Shown piece by piece: positions 33,690-45,270 of a DNA stretch of 64,000 nucleotides; positions within the stretch are counted from its first letter, which is position 1; every line of letters begins with the position of its first letter. The DNA lies in NCBI RefSeq assembly GCF_009389715.1, contig NW_024067979.1, forward strand, positions 124,001 to 188,000, in the 5' to 3' direction. A program made the position numbers and the translations under genes. This DNA is from Phoenix dactylifera. Lineage: Eukaryota; Streptophyta; Magnoliopsida; Arecales; Arecaceae. The notes under the pieces were generated by a model. The model was not told the origin of the DNA and ran no database searches. It saw only the letters and a list, made by a program, of their open reading frames with translations.

Positions 33690-34280
33690 AATAGGGAAAA
33701 CAAGAACTACATACAAGGTGAGAGTGAAGTTGACATCACAAGCAGACAACGTAAAGAATTTTCCAAGTGGTTCAAAGATTACGTAAGCAAAATTAATTAA
33801 CATGTAGGCACCTTGAGTTATCCTTGTATTTGAAAGTGAAGTAACATATTATGTCACTTTTTTGTTATAGATGACTCAACTTCGAAACCAGCGATCACCG
33901 GAAGCTACTGATGAATTATGGTCATTGGCCAATGATCCTTCTCCGATAGTCAACATATATTCAGGGTGCTTTTGTAACGGTGTCCGATTCCATACCATCG
34001 AACGTGACAACCGCCGTAAAAGCCAGAATAGTGGGTTAGTTGTTGAAGGGGACCACGAAGGGCAACCGATTGACTTCTACGATTACTTGTGCAAAGTTTG
34101 GGAATTAACATATATGTTCGGACAACAAGTCGTTTTGTTTCATTGCGAATGGTTCGATACTAGAAGTAAAAAAACTTTCTGCATTGATGCACATTGCACT
34201 AGCATTGATACAAGAAGTGAACTTGTGCCGAGGCACCCTTTAGCAAATGCCGAGGCACCCCTTAGCAGATGCTGAACTTG
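33690..34280 (+). pseudogene. C-terminal DUF4216-like part of the CACTA transposase
   Basis: NKNYIQGESEVDI and RQRKEFSKWFKDY at about 33698-33780 are followed, after an apparent intron, by NIYSGCFCNGVRFHT, KSQNSGLVVEGDH, DFYDYLCKVWELTY and VVLFHCEWFDT. This matches the DUF4216 region that follows the TNP2 core in plant CACTA transposases. The intervening DUF4218 segment is missing, which marks an internal deletion near 33650-33690. Confidence 0.8.
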
Positions 34281-34529
34281 TGCCCGTGATGGCTGCCCAA
34301 CCTACTCTGCTCCCCACCTTTTCTACCGAGCAAATCCACGAGCTTACAAGTCCACCTATTATTGCTAACAGCGTGGGTGAGAAAACTCATCTTTCTGAAT
34401 TTTGTTATTGCTAAGATACTCTTGGTAAAATGATGGCATTTCAGTGGTTTTGTGTTTTTTTTTGCATTCTCTTTGTCTATCACTAGCAGGTTTGTCTTAT
34501 GGCCTAAAGTATTTAAGTATTTTAGCAGG

Positions 34530-36240
34530 TTCATTATCAAAGCGCATGCGGGGTAAGACAGTTGGGAAAGAAATTGATAAGCTCATTGCCCAGAATGGCG
34601 GAGAAAAGCTTTCTGTTCTAGTACTTGATGAGTGGAATGCTTTATGTGGTATTAATGCCCCAAAGGTAGCCAATCTGTTAGGGGTGTTCTGTTAGGGGTG
34701 TATATTAGGAGAATGTGTCCAATTAAGGGCATACCGACGTGGCGGCATGTAGACGAGGCTACTCAATCTGCTATCATACAATCTGTCCTTGTAATTATTT
34801 ATTGCACAATATTTTTTTAGGTACTTGTACTAGTTGCATTGATCATACTACATAATGATTTTACTTATGTTTTTAGGACAAGTTCAAAATCTCGGATGAT
34901 TATCATGGCAATCTAGTAGCTCAGCAATCTATACACAGAAAATGCTACAATATTCACAGAAATTAGAGGCACAATATAAAATTGCATTACAAGCATCTTA
35001 AGAACGTCTTACATGTGAACCCTTATAGTCATCCATACGAACATGTGACTCAAGAGGATTGTGGCACCACTTAATTGACGATGTGTGGAAAAGCAAAGAA
35101 CACAAGGTAACTTACATATTTAGTGCTTCAGAGTTTATAAGTAAAATATTTGATCATAATGTTTTCTTTAGATTTTTAATTTTTATTTTTTTGAAGGTGA
35201 GATCAAAAGATGGCAAAAAGAATAGGAAAAAGCTTGAGTACAATCGTTGTTCAGGATCTCGATCATTTGTTGCAACAATGACTATACCGGTAATATATTT
35301 TTGAGTATGTACCGGCTATATTTTTAGTGAACTGCCTGTGAAACAGTCTATGGGATAATTTTGGCTATTGTAAAATAGACAATTTGCTGCAAGTAGATTT
35401 TTTATTCTAGTTTGCTGCAAGTATATTTTTAGAATCCTTTTATGCAAGTAGATCTGACAGTTATTCTAGTTTTCTTATTATGTAGTGGCTATATGCTAAT
35501 CTAAATTACACTTTGCAGCCGGAGTTTAATGGTTGTGAAAATCTTGAATTTTCAGAATTCTATAAGAAAACTCATACCAAGAAGAACAAAGAGTGGATTG
35601 ATCCTATTTGCGCCGTGAAACATGTAGGTATCTAAAATCTCAATAATCATTTAAATCAGTTTCTGCTTTTGCAAGATTATATACATTTAATTCTGTTGTT
35701 ACCTTTGTATTGACAATCAAAGATGTTGAGCTTGCGAGAAGAATCTTCCCAATCCAGTGTGCAATTAACATCAGAGGAGATGTCTAGGCAGGCACTTGGA
35801 AAAAGGAAGAGATACATTCTTGGATTTGGGGTTGGGCCGAAGCCCTCTTCATCTTCTTCCACACCTAGTCGTGTGTCACAAGTCCATGTTAGGGAGTTGC
35901 AGAAACTTAAAGCTAAGATAGAGGAGATGAAGATGGAGCATAAGGAGCTGCGGAGGCAATTGGAGCAAGAGAGGAGAGAGCGTGAGGAGGAAAGAAAAGA
36001 GCGAGAGGAAGAACAAAAGCAAATTGCACATCTTACAATTTTGGTGACAGAGTTCTTAAAGAAAAAGACTCAAACGCACAAGTTATCTATCCATCATGAT
36101 GGGGCCATATATTCAACTGGTAGTACAAATACTCGTTGGTATATATTCTCATTTATATTACGTAGGTTATTTAGAGATTTTGACCAAATTAAGCGAAATA
36201 TCATTGTGAACTTATACTTGAATTTTAGTTTATTATTTTT
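34530..36240 (+). pseudogene. TNPA-like (Transposase_24) gene of the 7.5-kb CACTA
   Basis: Exon-like pieces in order: MRGKTVGKEIDKLI with GGEKLSVLVLDEW (34548-34690), HPYEHVTQEDC (about 35030), KDGKKNRKKLEYNRCSGSRS (about 35208), FSEFYKKTHTKKNKEW (about 35552) and the coiled-coil exon SRVSQVHVRELQKLKAKIEE (35863-36100) rich in Glu/Arg. This is the usual order of plant Ptta/En/Spm second-ORF proteins, which bind subterminal repeats. Some pieces seem damaged, and exon borders are not certain. Confidence 0.7.
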
Positions 36241-37113
36241 CACATGTGGTTATTGATTGTGTATTCTTTTTTGCTTTCTCAAATACATGGTGGAGTTATG
36301 AGCATGTGAAATCTAGTTTTTTGGTACATGAATAGCTTTTGTTCAGATGATCATGGTGGAGTTGTCTACAAGCAGAATTCAGTTTTTGGTATAAGAATAT
36401 TTTTGTCTACATGATGGTTGTTTGGATGAATAGCAAGATCAGATATTTTGGGATTTTTAATTTACATTTTGATGTATTTGGTGATGATTATCACCTTAAC
36501 ATATGGTATGGATGAAACATTGTGATGTATGGTTAATAGGTATACTTGACTTTAGACTTATAGATGATGATATTTATAATGAATGATTATAGATTCTCCA
36601 ATATTGCGTATACTTCTATTTGGATGAGCAAATGTATTGTGTAATATGGATATTGGATAGGCTGTGTTGGTTGTACAGGATTTGGAACGAACCCAAAAAT
36701 AAATATTAAGCTTATAATTTGAATTGTTAATTAAATACAGGTTAATACTTTCTGCCACCAAAAAATGTTTGTTGCCAATGCATTCTAATACATTCTGCGA
36801 CAATACTATTGGTGGAGAAAGATAGACATTCAGTGACCATTTTTTGGTAGCGGAAGACACATTCCACGACCAACTATTTGGTCGACGTTTAAATTAGTGA
36901 TAACAGATTTGGTCGCTGAAAATTTTCTTCGGCAACCAAACGTTGGTCGTTGTTGGTGTACCTTAGGTGACCACACAATATTGGTCGCCAAAACCTTTCA
37001 GTGACTAAGGTTCAGCGACGAAGAGTATGCTAGTCGTGAAAAGGTTTCGGCGACCAAATATGGTTATTCGGTGACTAGAATCTTAGTCGCTGAATATGTA
37101 TTTTCTTGTAGTA

Positions 37114-37560
37114 TGACAGACCGTTATCAGTCACTATTTGTGACGGATTAGTGATAGACAAAAATTTGATTACCATGGTGTGAACTTAGTGACAGATTAA
37201 TGACAGACCGGTCACAGAATATACGGGTAAGATGGGCGCCAAAACTTCGCGACCACCGTAGTGACGGGGTATCTGTTACAAAACTGGTAACCGAAATTGC
37301 AACGAGACAGTGACAAATTCAGTCGTTACAAATATCATAACCTAAGTGTTTATAAATTTTTAAATATTATTTTTGGCAGTGACGGGTTATTGACAGAAAT
37401 TTCCGTCACCAAATTTAATTTTTAATTTCAAAAATATTAAAAATATTATTTTTGAGTAATTATAAATTTTAAAAAAAAGAGGAAAATTCAAAATGAAACT
37501 AAGTGTGCCCGCCGTCCTGCCCAAATCCCTTCGATAGCCCAAATCCCAATCGCTCTCCAA
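37114..37560. mobile_element. Terminal-region fragment of a second CACTA-like family
   Basis: Repeated GTGACGG/CCGTCAC and GTGACAGA-type motifs (for example 37143, 37182, 37199, 37260, 37379) resemble subterminal repeats of a CACTA family different from the neighbour at 29581-37113. No intact terminus or coding sequence is seen. It sits between that element and pseudogene B4. Confidence 0.45.
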
Positions 37561-37590
37561 AAAATCCAAATCCCTTCTTCTCATTCCCAA

Positions 37591-38243
37591 ACCCACTTGC
37601 GTTACACCATGCTACCAGGCTCGGTACTCCACGGCTCAAGTTGCCAAATTGTGTGCCTCTATCGGGATCCAAAGGACGTGCTAGCTCCTGCTGGCACTTC
37701 AACAACAAGTTCATATTGGCGATGGCGAACCCGGTTCCATTTGCAAAGGTCTTTGAGTTGTTCTGCAAAGGTGCTTTTCTGTTTGGAGCGGTATGCGACC
37801 ACGCTCTCGAGTACTAGGAGGAGAGCTTGAGGAGGCCTGAGAAGGTGTTGTTCTTGAAGTATGAGGATATGATGGAAAAGCCAGCGGCGAACGTGAAGAG
37901 GTTGGTGGAGTTCTTAATTGGGGTGTCCCTTCTCCCCCGAGGAAGAGAATGAAGGGGTGGTGGAGGAAATTATAAGGTCCTGTAGCTGAGCAAACAGGAG
38001 GCGACGAAGGCTGAATTAGGCTAGAATCACCTTACTGTGACCCCTCAAACATTTGCAACATTCTTCAGAAAAGAAGAGGTGGGAGTTTGAAGGAATCATA
38101 TGATCAGTTTGGAGATGGCTCGAAAGTTGGACCATCTCATAGAGCAAAAGCTAAAGGGATCCGGTTTGACCCTTGGACGTGGGACTGATGGCTGCTGCCA
38201 CCACCGGTCGTATACCCTGCTCATAACATACAATTGCAATCTG
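37591..38243 (+). pseudogene. Sulfotransferase pseudogene B4
   Basis: It starts at THLRY (catalytic-histidine region) and runs to the C-terminus. It shares with B1 the one-base deletion after CRDPKDVL and the stops replacing Trp in EYW and in WNHL. It has further damage of its own: an insertion near 37917 and a lost segment near 37985. The shared lesions show that B1 and B4 descend from an already dead copy. Confidence 0.92.
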
Positions 38244-39009
38244 TGATGTATCTCAAGCGATTCATCTTTGGGAACTGTTTGCATGCTTAATCTTATATAC
38301 ATTATGTTTCATAATTGCAGTTTTATAATTCTTTGTTGTTTGATATTGAGGTTTCCTGCTTTTTCACTGTGGATGTATTTGGATGTACTCTGACACGGCA
38401 TTGTATAATGTCTTGTATTCTTTGAAATTACAAAGTAACATTTTGGATTAGTTGGTTTCCGATAGTAATAGAAGATTTTACAAAATCTTTCATATGGTGG
38501 AATTAGAAAATCTCACTTAAAGTTAAAATTTATATCTCTTATTTTCTCTTGCAATTTTTTTTTTGAGCTTCCTCCTTCTAGCAATAAAAAAAAAATCAAT
38601 TCTTTTATAATATTTTAAAACTTTTGAATTAAGGAGTAGACAAAATAATAATTATAAAATTTGTAATGTTTAAATATTATCTAAATCTTTTGGGTTTTTT
38701 TTGGCTGCTCGTCCTGCGGCTCATCATGACTTGTGAAGATAAGCAAAAGAATGTTTTACTTTTCTAGTTTATTAGGCTTTTCCCATTAAATATATTTTCG
38801 GAAGGGTAAAATATTATTGTAACAGGTAGGCTTTACCAAACCCAACTTGCAATATTTTTTTTTCTCCAATCCAAATTTTTTTAGTCGTCTATCGAAATAA
38901 CGTGTGATATTGGAACTTTGCATTTCATTCATTTTAGAAGGATTGATGGCACTCTATCGCTGTTCTGTCATCTCTGATCTCTCTCTCTCTATATATATAA
39001 TAACCACCA
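38244..39009. other. Conserved spacer between B4 and C2
   Basis: Homologous to 11756-12600. It ends in a CT/TA simple repeat near 38975-39000. No gene is seen. Confidence 0.65.
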
Positions 39010-39599
39010 GTTGATTCGTGCGCGAAGTTCAACAAGGACATGCCACCTTTCGAAAAAACAAACAAAAAATGTTACATATAATGATGATGGATGACAACTA
39101 AAGTAGTACCATTATATATTTCGTTTTCCGCCTTCTTTTTTTTATCCTTAAGTCTGACATGTTTCTTCTGCTCTCGTTACAAAGAGGTCAAATCCATTAT
39201 CTGAATGAATTCAGCATGTATGGACCCGTTCAACTGGTTCCGATATGACCCTCGGAAATAGAAGGCATTTCGAATTGGATATTTTTTTAATTATTTCTGT
39301 TTCAATATGCAATTCTAGTAGAATTCCAAAATAATTTTTGTATCTGTTCAAATGTAGATATGAAGCTACAAAATTTTGCGGAATATGGATCCAATATCCA
39401 CATTAGACTTACGCGTGGTATATGGTTTATCAGTCTTGGTATCATATTTATTAATCCGTGAAGCGGGTCACCACCAATAATAACCAGGCATAGGGCTCGG
39501 CTCTACAAGTCCAGGAGGAGCCCCGCTTCCCGCGGTTACCTGCGACAGTATAGAGTACCTTCCAGGGCTACCAAGCCTCCATTTCCCGTGAGCTCGGTC
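39010..39599 (+). promoter_or_regulatory. Conserved upstream block of gene C2
   Basis: Homologous to the C1 upstream block. A TATA-like ATTATATATT lies at 39111-39120, about 480 bases before the ATG, and the conserved AATTCAGCATG(T/C)ATGGAC stretch near 39207. About 130 bases (39345-39475) are extra relative to C1. Promoter function is inferred. Confidence 0.4.
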
Positions 39600-40652
39600 A
39601 TGGCCACGCCTTCTTCCGTAACTCCCAATAGCGGATTTGCCTTAGCGCCCGAGGAAGCAAAGCGAGAGGATGCTCCAAAACCTCCGAAAGAGTTCGATGA
39701 TCTCATCTCAACCCTGCCTCTAAACCAAGACTGGATACCCATCCGCCTCCGGAAATACCAAGACTTCTGGATCCCCGAGCACTCTCTTCCAGACGTCATG
39801 GCCATGCAACAAAACTTCCAGGCTCGCCCCGACGACCTCTTCGTGCTGAGCTACCCCAAGTCCGGCACTACCTGGCTCAAAGCGCTAGCCTTTGCCATCA
39901 TGACCCGAACCCGCTACTCCATGGCTGACCACCCTCTCCTCCGCTCCACCCCCCACGACTGCGTGGTCTTCATCGAGAGATTCTTCTCCGGCGGCAGGCC
40001 GTCCAAATTAGAGGCCATGCCTTCCCCAAGGATGCTTAGCAGCCACTTGCCATACCCTCTGCTACCGGATTCCATGAAAGGAGCCGGCGGCCGATTCTTG
40101 TACGTTTGCCGGGAACCCAAGGACGTGTTCGTCTCCCGGTGGCACTTCAACGACAAGATGAGGCCCGACTCCGTGGAGCCGATTCCATTCGGCAAAGCTT
40201 TCAACTTGTATTGCGATGGCGTCAGCCCCTACGGATCGATATGGGAGCACGCTCGCGGTTACTGGGAGGAGAGCTTGAGGAGGCCTGAGAAGGTGCTTTT
40301 CCTCAAGTACGAGGAGATGCTGGAGGAGCCGGCGGGGAGTGCGAAGAAGCTGGCGGAGTTCATGGGGTGCCCTTTCTCGCCGGAGGAAGAGAAGGAAGGG
40401 GTGGTCGAGGAGATTACAAGGCTCTGTAGTTTTGATAGTCTGAGCAAACTGGCCCGGTGCATGCCGCACAAGTTCAACACGAAGCTGCCGCTGCAGACTA
40501 CTTCATTCTTTAGGAAAGGAGAGGCAGGGGACTGGAGGAACCACATGAGCGAGGAGATGGCTCGGAGGTTGGACGCGGTAACCACGCAGAAGCTAGAGGG
40601 ATCTGGTCTGTTCTTCGGGATTAGTGCGGGCGTGGAAGCTAATGGAATGTGA
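39600..40652 (+). CDS. Cytosolic sulfotransferase C2
   Basis: A 350-residue intronless SOT, close paralog of C1 with about 19 differing residues. PKSGTTW at 86-92, catalytic-type His149 in SSHLPY, YVCREPKD at 168-175 and RKGEAGDWRNH at 305-315 are intact. It should sulfate a small hydroxylated acceptor with PAPS in the cytosol; the acceptor is unknown. The first ATG in frame is at 39600 and matches C1. Most differences to C1 fall in the N-terminal 30 residues, in HDCVVFIERF, and in the LARCMPHKFNT loop ahead of the C-terminal motif. The latter two could touch acceptor specificity, as inference. Confidence 0.95.
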   Translation: MATPSSVTPNSGFALAPEEAKREDAPKPPKEFDDLISTLPLNQDWIPIRLRKYQDFWIPEHSLPDVMAMQQNFQARPDDLFVLSYPKSGTTWLKALAFAIMTRTRYSMADHPLLRSTPHDCVVFIERFFSGGRPSKLEAMPSPRMLSSHLPYPLLPDSMKGAGGRFLYVCREPKDVFVSRWHFNDKMRPDSVEPIPFGKAFNLYCDGVSPYGSIWEHARGYWEESLRRPEKVLFLKYEEMLEEPAGSAKKLAEFMGCPFSPEEEKEGVVEEITRLCSFDSLSKLARCMPHKFNTKLPLQTTSFFRKGEAGDWRNHMSEEMARRLDAVTTQKLEGSGLFFGISAGVEANGM

Positions 40653-40934
40653 TTTGCATTTTGATGTGTTTTACCTCTTCTAGTCTTGGTTGGAATTGTC
40701 CCCCCCATAATCACTTCATCTTGGAGTGCTTGGGTTAATAATTTTCTGGGTTAATCTCAATGTATTGCTGCCTTTTGCAATACTTAAATTTAATACTATG
40801 ATCTGCTATCAAGTGCTTGGTGTGATACTCAAGATTTTGGCTGAAAAGTTAGATATGTCCTCCTCCATTCTCCCCGGGTCTTCTATTTTTTTCCTTACTT
40901 TTTTTTATTTATTTCGATTTTTTTGTTCTAAATC
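40653..40934. other. 3' flank of gene C2
   Basis: Probable 3' untranslated and flanking sequence, nearly identical to that of C1 at 14078-14361. Confidence 0.6.
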
Positions 40935-41340
40935 ATTTTGTAAGTATTCGTAAGTATGTGTATTTTATTCTACATTAGCTATGTATTGGATAGATTTTAG
41001 ATACTTATATAAGAGCAAATAATCCAAATAATATCTTTTGACTGGCCATTTTTGATGAGTTTCAAAATTATGACAAATGATATCAGAGCAAATCTGTACC
41101 ATGGCCCATATAGGTCTATTTGAGCCGACAATGAATAGATCGTAGTGTCTGTGCTTAGATTTCTGGTTTTCGTAAATGAATTTGAATTCTTTGCCTGACG
41201 AAGATCCTAGGACTTAAACAGAAAAGTATTTGAGGATCATATGAATGTGCATTTGGTCTCATATCAGCTATATATTTGGTAGATCTTGGGCACTTATAAA
41301 AGGCCATGAAATCTACATATTACTATCTAGCTAGCCTTTT
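40935..41340. mobile_element. TRIM-like repeat, module 4 copy
   Basis: Homologous to 14362-14788; the primer-like ATGATATCAGAGC lies near 41078-41090. Confidence 0.5.
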
Positions 41341-41446
41341 TGGATGAGGTTTAGTTTGTTATATATTTTCTGTCTTAATTTTGTACCCCTAAGCTAAAGA
41401 CATTTTTAGCATGTGGGGAAAAGAGAGTATTTAAGCAAGATATATA

Positions 41447-41740
41447 GGACATATTTGGTTTGCAACCGTAATCAGATTAGAAACAAAATCTGAATGGATT
41501 GGAATGAGAATCGGAATGGCTATATCTCTCGGAGCTTTTTGTTCGTGACTGGATTCGGAATCGGAATGAGATTTGAATACTAGAAGCGGATAGGGATTGC
41601 GTTTTAAGGGATTGAAACATTTCCATTTTTCTCTAAAATCGAAATAGGATGGGACTCTCCCCAACCAAGCAGGTGGAGTGGGGGTGGCTCTTTTTCATTT
41701 CTATCTTACAGTTCAACTTCTTTTAAGTAAACATGTTCTT
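41447..41740. mobile_element. MITE-like repeat copy 4
   Basis: Ends AGGACATATTTGGTTTGC and AAGTAAACATGTTCTTAAG are roughly inverted. Homologous to 14845-15145. Confidence 0.5.
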
Positions 41741-43431
41741 AAGTCAATATGCTGCTTTTATTTTTTATTTTTTGAATAATCTAGGTAGTAACTCAATGGC
41801 CATACTCTTCTACTCATGATCAAGATCATGGCATGCATCCTCAAAATTCTCAGCAATAGATGATTACTCTTGCATTAGCTTTCTGGTCAATGTGGCCTTG
41901 TTAGTAAAACTACATGGGTTGGCACACCTTCGCTAATAGCTTGTAGAAGTTTCAGAGTTTAAATTGTGAATATTGTTGAAAAAATAATAAAGATAAAGAT
42001 AAAATTAACCAACGTTATCTTGTTTGTCTTGTTTGAGACGACAAGTTCTAGTTGGTTTTACGTGATGCAAGTTTCGCTGTACATGGACGTTTCGATTACC
42101 ACAATGATTTCTTCAGATTTGATAGAGAAATCCCTACGGGGATAATATATAATTTCTATGGTGGAAATTTGGACATAAATTTGCTTCTTTGGCTTGCCAG
42201 AAAAAAACATTGCCACTAGTTGTCAGGACTATTTGCATAGTCTCGGAAATATATCATTCCAATTTTCAAAAAGACTAAATTATATTTTGTTAATCAAATT
42301 TAGCAGTTTTGAAAATATAATTATTAAACAAATTAAGATGGCAAGGACAACAAACAAATTAAGAACGACTCTTTGCGGATCCAATCGGAGCATGATATAT
42401 ACAAAGAAGTGTATACCAGTGCACACAGATATAGGCCAAAACTAGCGCACATATAGCTGGAACCGCCAAGAAACAAGAGACCATTATTTCTATCTAGAAA
42501 ACTTTAATGCAAAAAAATTCCTTGGGATCGTGTCCACTAGATCAACCTTCAAATACCTTCAGGTAATAAGATTAATAAGTTATTCATGGTAAACCAACAT
42601 CAAAACATCAAGAAAACATCTTTTTCGGGGTAAAGTTCCCGTTAGGCTATATCTAGAGTTTACCAAATAGGGGTAGTAGATCGGATCAGATATGAATTAG
42701 GTCAGATATATAATAAATCAAAAATTTGTCAACTCGAGTTCGATCCATTTATTAAATAGGTTAAAAATTTATATTCGAACTTGATCTTTTTGTTTAATAG
42801 GTAATTCAGCCTAATTTATAACAGGTTGAAAAAAACTAAACGGATTGTTTGGTTAATTATTATCGCTTCTACCACCAAATATCAGGAAACAACACCTTCC
42901 GAGATGCATGTTAATTTCCTCACAGAACCCGATACATTCAACATATAAGAGATTGAGTGGACTCGCCCATATAGGGTTCTCAAAACCCTTCTAGAGTGCT
43001 GATTTGGGGATGTCGAACAACTACAAACTAAAATTTGAGGATGGACCTTCTCAATTCCAGATCATACCGGCTTTTTTTTTAAAAAAAAACCTTTGTCTTC
43101 AAAAATGTCACCACCTAAAGCAATGGGGCGTTAAGTGTTTCCTTCTCCAAAGTCTCCCACGAGAAGTAGCTTTCTTGTAAGAGAAAAACGCTTCTTTTCC
43201 AGAGCTCCCAATCTCAACCAGCCCAACTCTCGTCTTTCTATAAGAAAGACGCCAAATAATGGAGTAGGCTTTAGTTGGCGGCCTTCTCCATACCATGTAA
43301 CTAGCCCAAAGTATGAATGGCCTCTTCGTTTCATCAGGAGGGGCACCCCAACAACATCCATCTTCAACTTCAAGCTGGGAGGTAAACACTACTGTACGGA
43401 CCCATTTTATTTTACTTTTGTGGTACAAACT
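41741..43431. other. Module flank downstream of C2, no gene seen
   Basis: 41760-42310 is homologous to 15170-15960 and 42890-43431 to 16040-17060 without the Tourist-like MITE. 42665-42850 contains GATCGGATCAGATATG and several TTTATTAAATAGGTTA-type motifs that look like a degenerate relative of the hAT MITE at 49748-50318. Confidence 0.55.
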
Positions 43432-43768
43432 TGATGTGGGGTCGGAACCCCGACACCAGCCCACACACCGGCCGAGCAGGGAAAGCATCTGCGTCCCTCC
43501 CGAGGTATTGTCCGCTCTGGGATTGCCGCTTCGGGTCTGCGGGAGATCGCCCAGGGAGGTCGCCCAGGGTCGGAGCCCAATGACAGTCCCAATGACAGTC
43601 CCGAGCCCTGACGGCGCGGGGGGCCGCGGAGGTTACCCCCTACCCTCACGGTTTTGTCCTATAAAAGGCGCCTCGTGAGGAAAGGTTTTAGGCCTCCTCA
43701 TTATAAGGCACAGACCTTTCCGCTGATTAGCCGATGTGGGACTAAACTGGAAACCCCATCCCACAACA
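43432..43768. mobile_element. Small solo LTR or TRIM-type LTR fossil, 337 bp
   Basis: Starts TGATGTGGGGTCGG, ends CCCATCCCACAACA, and is flanked by a perfect 5-bp AAACT duplication (43427-43431 and 43769-43773). The related flank at 17070-17080 lacks the insertion. A TATAAAAGGC box lies near 43661, as in an LTR promoter. There is no coding sequence. The GC-rich content differs sharply from the AT-rich flanks. Confidence 0.8.
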
Positions 43769-43977
43769 AAACTTAATCTTGGAGTTTGTCCTTGAGGCAG
43801 TACTCGGCAGGTGGTAACAACATGGAATAAGGCCTTTATTCCAATGTCATACCATCAAACACGATTCTTTAGCTCGAAAAATAGTCTTACATCTTGAATA
43901 GGGATAAGTAAGGGGGGATATAATTCTATTTCATCAAACAAGTCCTATCATCTACACCTCTCTGGATAACGATGCAA
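43769..43977. other. Module flank before LINE remnant
   Basis: Homologous to 17080-17285; homology stops at about 43977 where the LINE remnant begins. Confidence 0.6.
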
Positions 43978-45010
43978 GATGACACACAAGCCAAAAATAT
44001 GACGAATATGTCTAGAGTCCTGCCTTGCCTCGTCAGGCTGGAGGAGATCAATAACCCACAAGCCATCCGTAGTCTCGACATTGACCATGGTCGGCCAAAG
44101 CCCCACCAGGAAGGTATCCACCCAAGGGTCCTGCATAACATCGACACTGTGCCTATCTCTAATAAGCCATCTCGTGTTCGCCTGGACAGTGAGAACATAT
44201 ATACCTATAAATCTCCCTCCACATAAAGGGGCATCTTCAACCACTTTGAAAAGCCCTATCGATGGTTCTCTGGGCATACCAGGCTATCATCATTTGACTC
44301 CACGGGTATTAAGACTCGAGGACCAGTCTGGCAGCATGCCTGGTGACTAGTGCTTCTCTCCTCGTAGGCACCCAACCCCCATCCTGAATCAGCTGGCAAA
44401 CGATACCTCGAGCTAGCAGATGCACTGCATATCCGCCACCGTATGAGCCCCACAAAAGGCTATGAAACATCTACTAAATCCTCACCAGCATCGCCTTCTG
44501 GACAATCATATTGTACATAAGGTGGACATGCATAGAGCTGAAGACCGACCTCACAAGAGTCAGCCTATCCATCATAGATAGTGACGCTGCTCTCCAACCT
44601 TCCGGCTGCTCTTGGATGCGCTCCACCATACCTAAGCACTCCATCGTCCGCTGTCTCCACTCAGTGATGAGGATGCCCAGGTAAACCTAAGGCCCCTCCA
44701 GCTCTCTTATGCCCAGAAGCTCTCTGATAGTCTGCTTCATCCGCATCTTGGTCTTCAGACTAAAGCAAATGGTTGACTTGAGGAAGTTCACCTTCTTACA
44801 CAAAGCCTCGCAATAATCCTCTAGGATGCGTCTGAGAGCCATGCCGTCCCTCATCTTTACCCTATCTAGGAGGAGGCAGTCATCTGCAAAGAGAAGCTAG
44901 GAGATCGGTCTAGCCCTCGAGGTTGGCATGTAGGCGTCAATAGCCGATCCCGACATGCAGTCTGCAGAGATTGAGATAAAACATTAGCACAAATGATGAA
45001 CAGATAAGAG
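43978..45010 (-). mobile_element. LINE (L1-type) remnant, RT and zf-RVT region
   Basis: On the minus strand a reverse transcriptase segment contains LLFADDCLLL (the FADD codons lie at 44879-44890), then RRILEDYCEALCKKVNFLKS, TKMRMKQTIRELLGI and EGWRAASLSMMDRLTLVRSV, in the order of a plant L1 non-LTR reverse transcriptase. Downstream (44277-43948) comes a segment with HSVDVMQDPWVDTF and WPTMVNVET, typical of the part before the zinc-finger zf-RVT domain. An in-frame stop precedes the FADD motif and the frames are broken. Both ends of the LINE are missing. Confidence 0.82.
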
Positions 45011-45270
45011 GACAAGAGGCATTTTGCCGCAACCAGATCATCGAGTGGAAGAAAGGCGAAGGTGTCTCATTGATGAAGATAGAATCCATATTTTACGTAG
45101 GAAAAAGAATAGCAAGGGCTCCTCTAACCCTACAATCAAAAGCTGCCACGTACCCAAATTGCATGATTTTTCTCAAACATCAACTTCAGAAATCTGCTGC
45201 CATGGCATGGTTGGCGAGCATGCTGGTTGTGGCTATATAAGAGACCAAGGTAAGAAACCTCTCTTGCCAC
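45011..45270. other. Unassigned segment between LINE remnant and B5
   Basis: No homolog elsewhere in the window and no convincing reading frame. It may be flank captured at the module joint. Confidence 0.4.

Larger units (their letters stand above)
29581..37113 (+). mobile_element. CACTA (En/Spm) DNA transposon, 7.5 kb
   Basis: The ends are inverted: CACTACAAGAAAATAC at 29581 and, on the far side, GTATTTTCTTGTAGTA, with the final G of the canonical end changed to A. The 3-bp flanks TAA and TGA differ at one base. Subterminal regions carry many copies of GCGACCAA/TTGGTCGC-type motifs (29600-30020, 30440-30630, 36730-37110). Inside are TNP2-type transposase pieces and a TNPA-like gene, both plus strand. 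The transposase has an internal deletion and a frameshift, so the copy is not autonomous. Confidence 0.9.

Noticed and set aside
29293-38243. B3 and B4 taken as two halves of one gene split by the CACTA element.
   Set aside because: They overlap in sequence (both contain the THLRY to EYW part), so they are separate copies.
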